Assembly (NCBI GenBank): GCA_903813345.2
Contig: CAIIXF020000007.1
Span: 21,379,564 to 21,443,563, forward strand
DNA length: 64,000 bases
Reading direction: 5' to 3'
Origin: Owenia fusiformis
Taxonomy: Eukaryota > Annelida > Polychaeta > Sabellida > Oweniidae
Content: more model-generated notes on this DNA
What the model saw: only the letters and a program-made list of their open reading frames with translations
What the model was told of the DNA's origin: nothing
Database searches by the model: none
How positions within the stretch are numbered: position 1 is the first letter of the stretch
The DNA itself: not shown here

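Noticed and set aside
11968-64000. LRP1 instead of LRP2
   Set aside because: The general architecture is shared, but the [22 protein letters not shown] before cluster [12 protein letters not shown] at its end, [21 protein letters not shown] and the insertion in cluster III LA3 all follow LRP2; these comparisons are from memory and should be confirmed by phylogeny.

Overview
The window is AT-rich, intron-rich animal DNA. It contains most of the extracellular part of one very large plus-strand gene, an orthologue of LRP2 (megalin), the giant endocytic receptor of the LDL-receptor family. Dispersed repeats made of minisatellite cores, small inverted-repeat transposons and a CR1/jockey-like LINE suggest a non-vertebrate, probably marine and possibly lophotrochozoan (bivalve-like) genome. 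I cannot name the species from sequence alone.

Layout. Positions 1-11.7 kb hold repeats and no recognisable gene; this is either an upstream LRP2 intron or intergenic DNA. From about 12 kb to the right edge I placed 56 exons by splice sites, phase continuity and domain content. In order they encode: the end of LA (LDLR class A) cluster I; EGF-EGF; beta-propeller 1; EGF; propeller 2; EGF; LA cluster II with 15 repeats; EGF-EGF; propellers 3, 4, 5 and 6 separated by EGF modules; EGF; LA cluster III with 10 repeats; and the start of the next EGF. The 2 + 4 propeller order, the 10-repeat cluster III and several idiosyncratic motifs match vertebrate LRP2 rather than LRP1. The signal peptide, LA1-4, the rest of the ectodomain, the membrane span and the tail lie outside the window.

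Most notable: the last blade of propeller 2 and the last blade of propeller 3 are each encoded by two tandem, diverged, open exons with identical phases (27879-28025 / 28304-28447 and 50832-51021 / 52634-52811). These look like two mutually exclusive exon pairs. They sit on either side of the enlarged LA cluster II and could give four receptor isoforms. In the second pair, including both exons or neither shifts the frame into an early stop.

Introns carry an antisense LINE (about 13.95-20.1 kb) whose ORF2 contains a perfect 2A ribosome-skipping motif after a hydrophobic leader; an antisense, intronless class A GPCR gene (29370-30377); two long elements with tandem TGACCT/AGGTCA-rich cores (21.2-22.2 and 48.1-50.25 kb); a third tandem-core element (45.25-47.5 kb) interrupted by a hAT-like MITE with an 8-bp target duplication; a mariner-like MITE; and several long palindromes.
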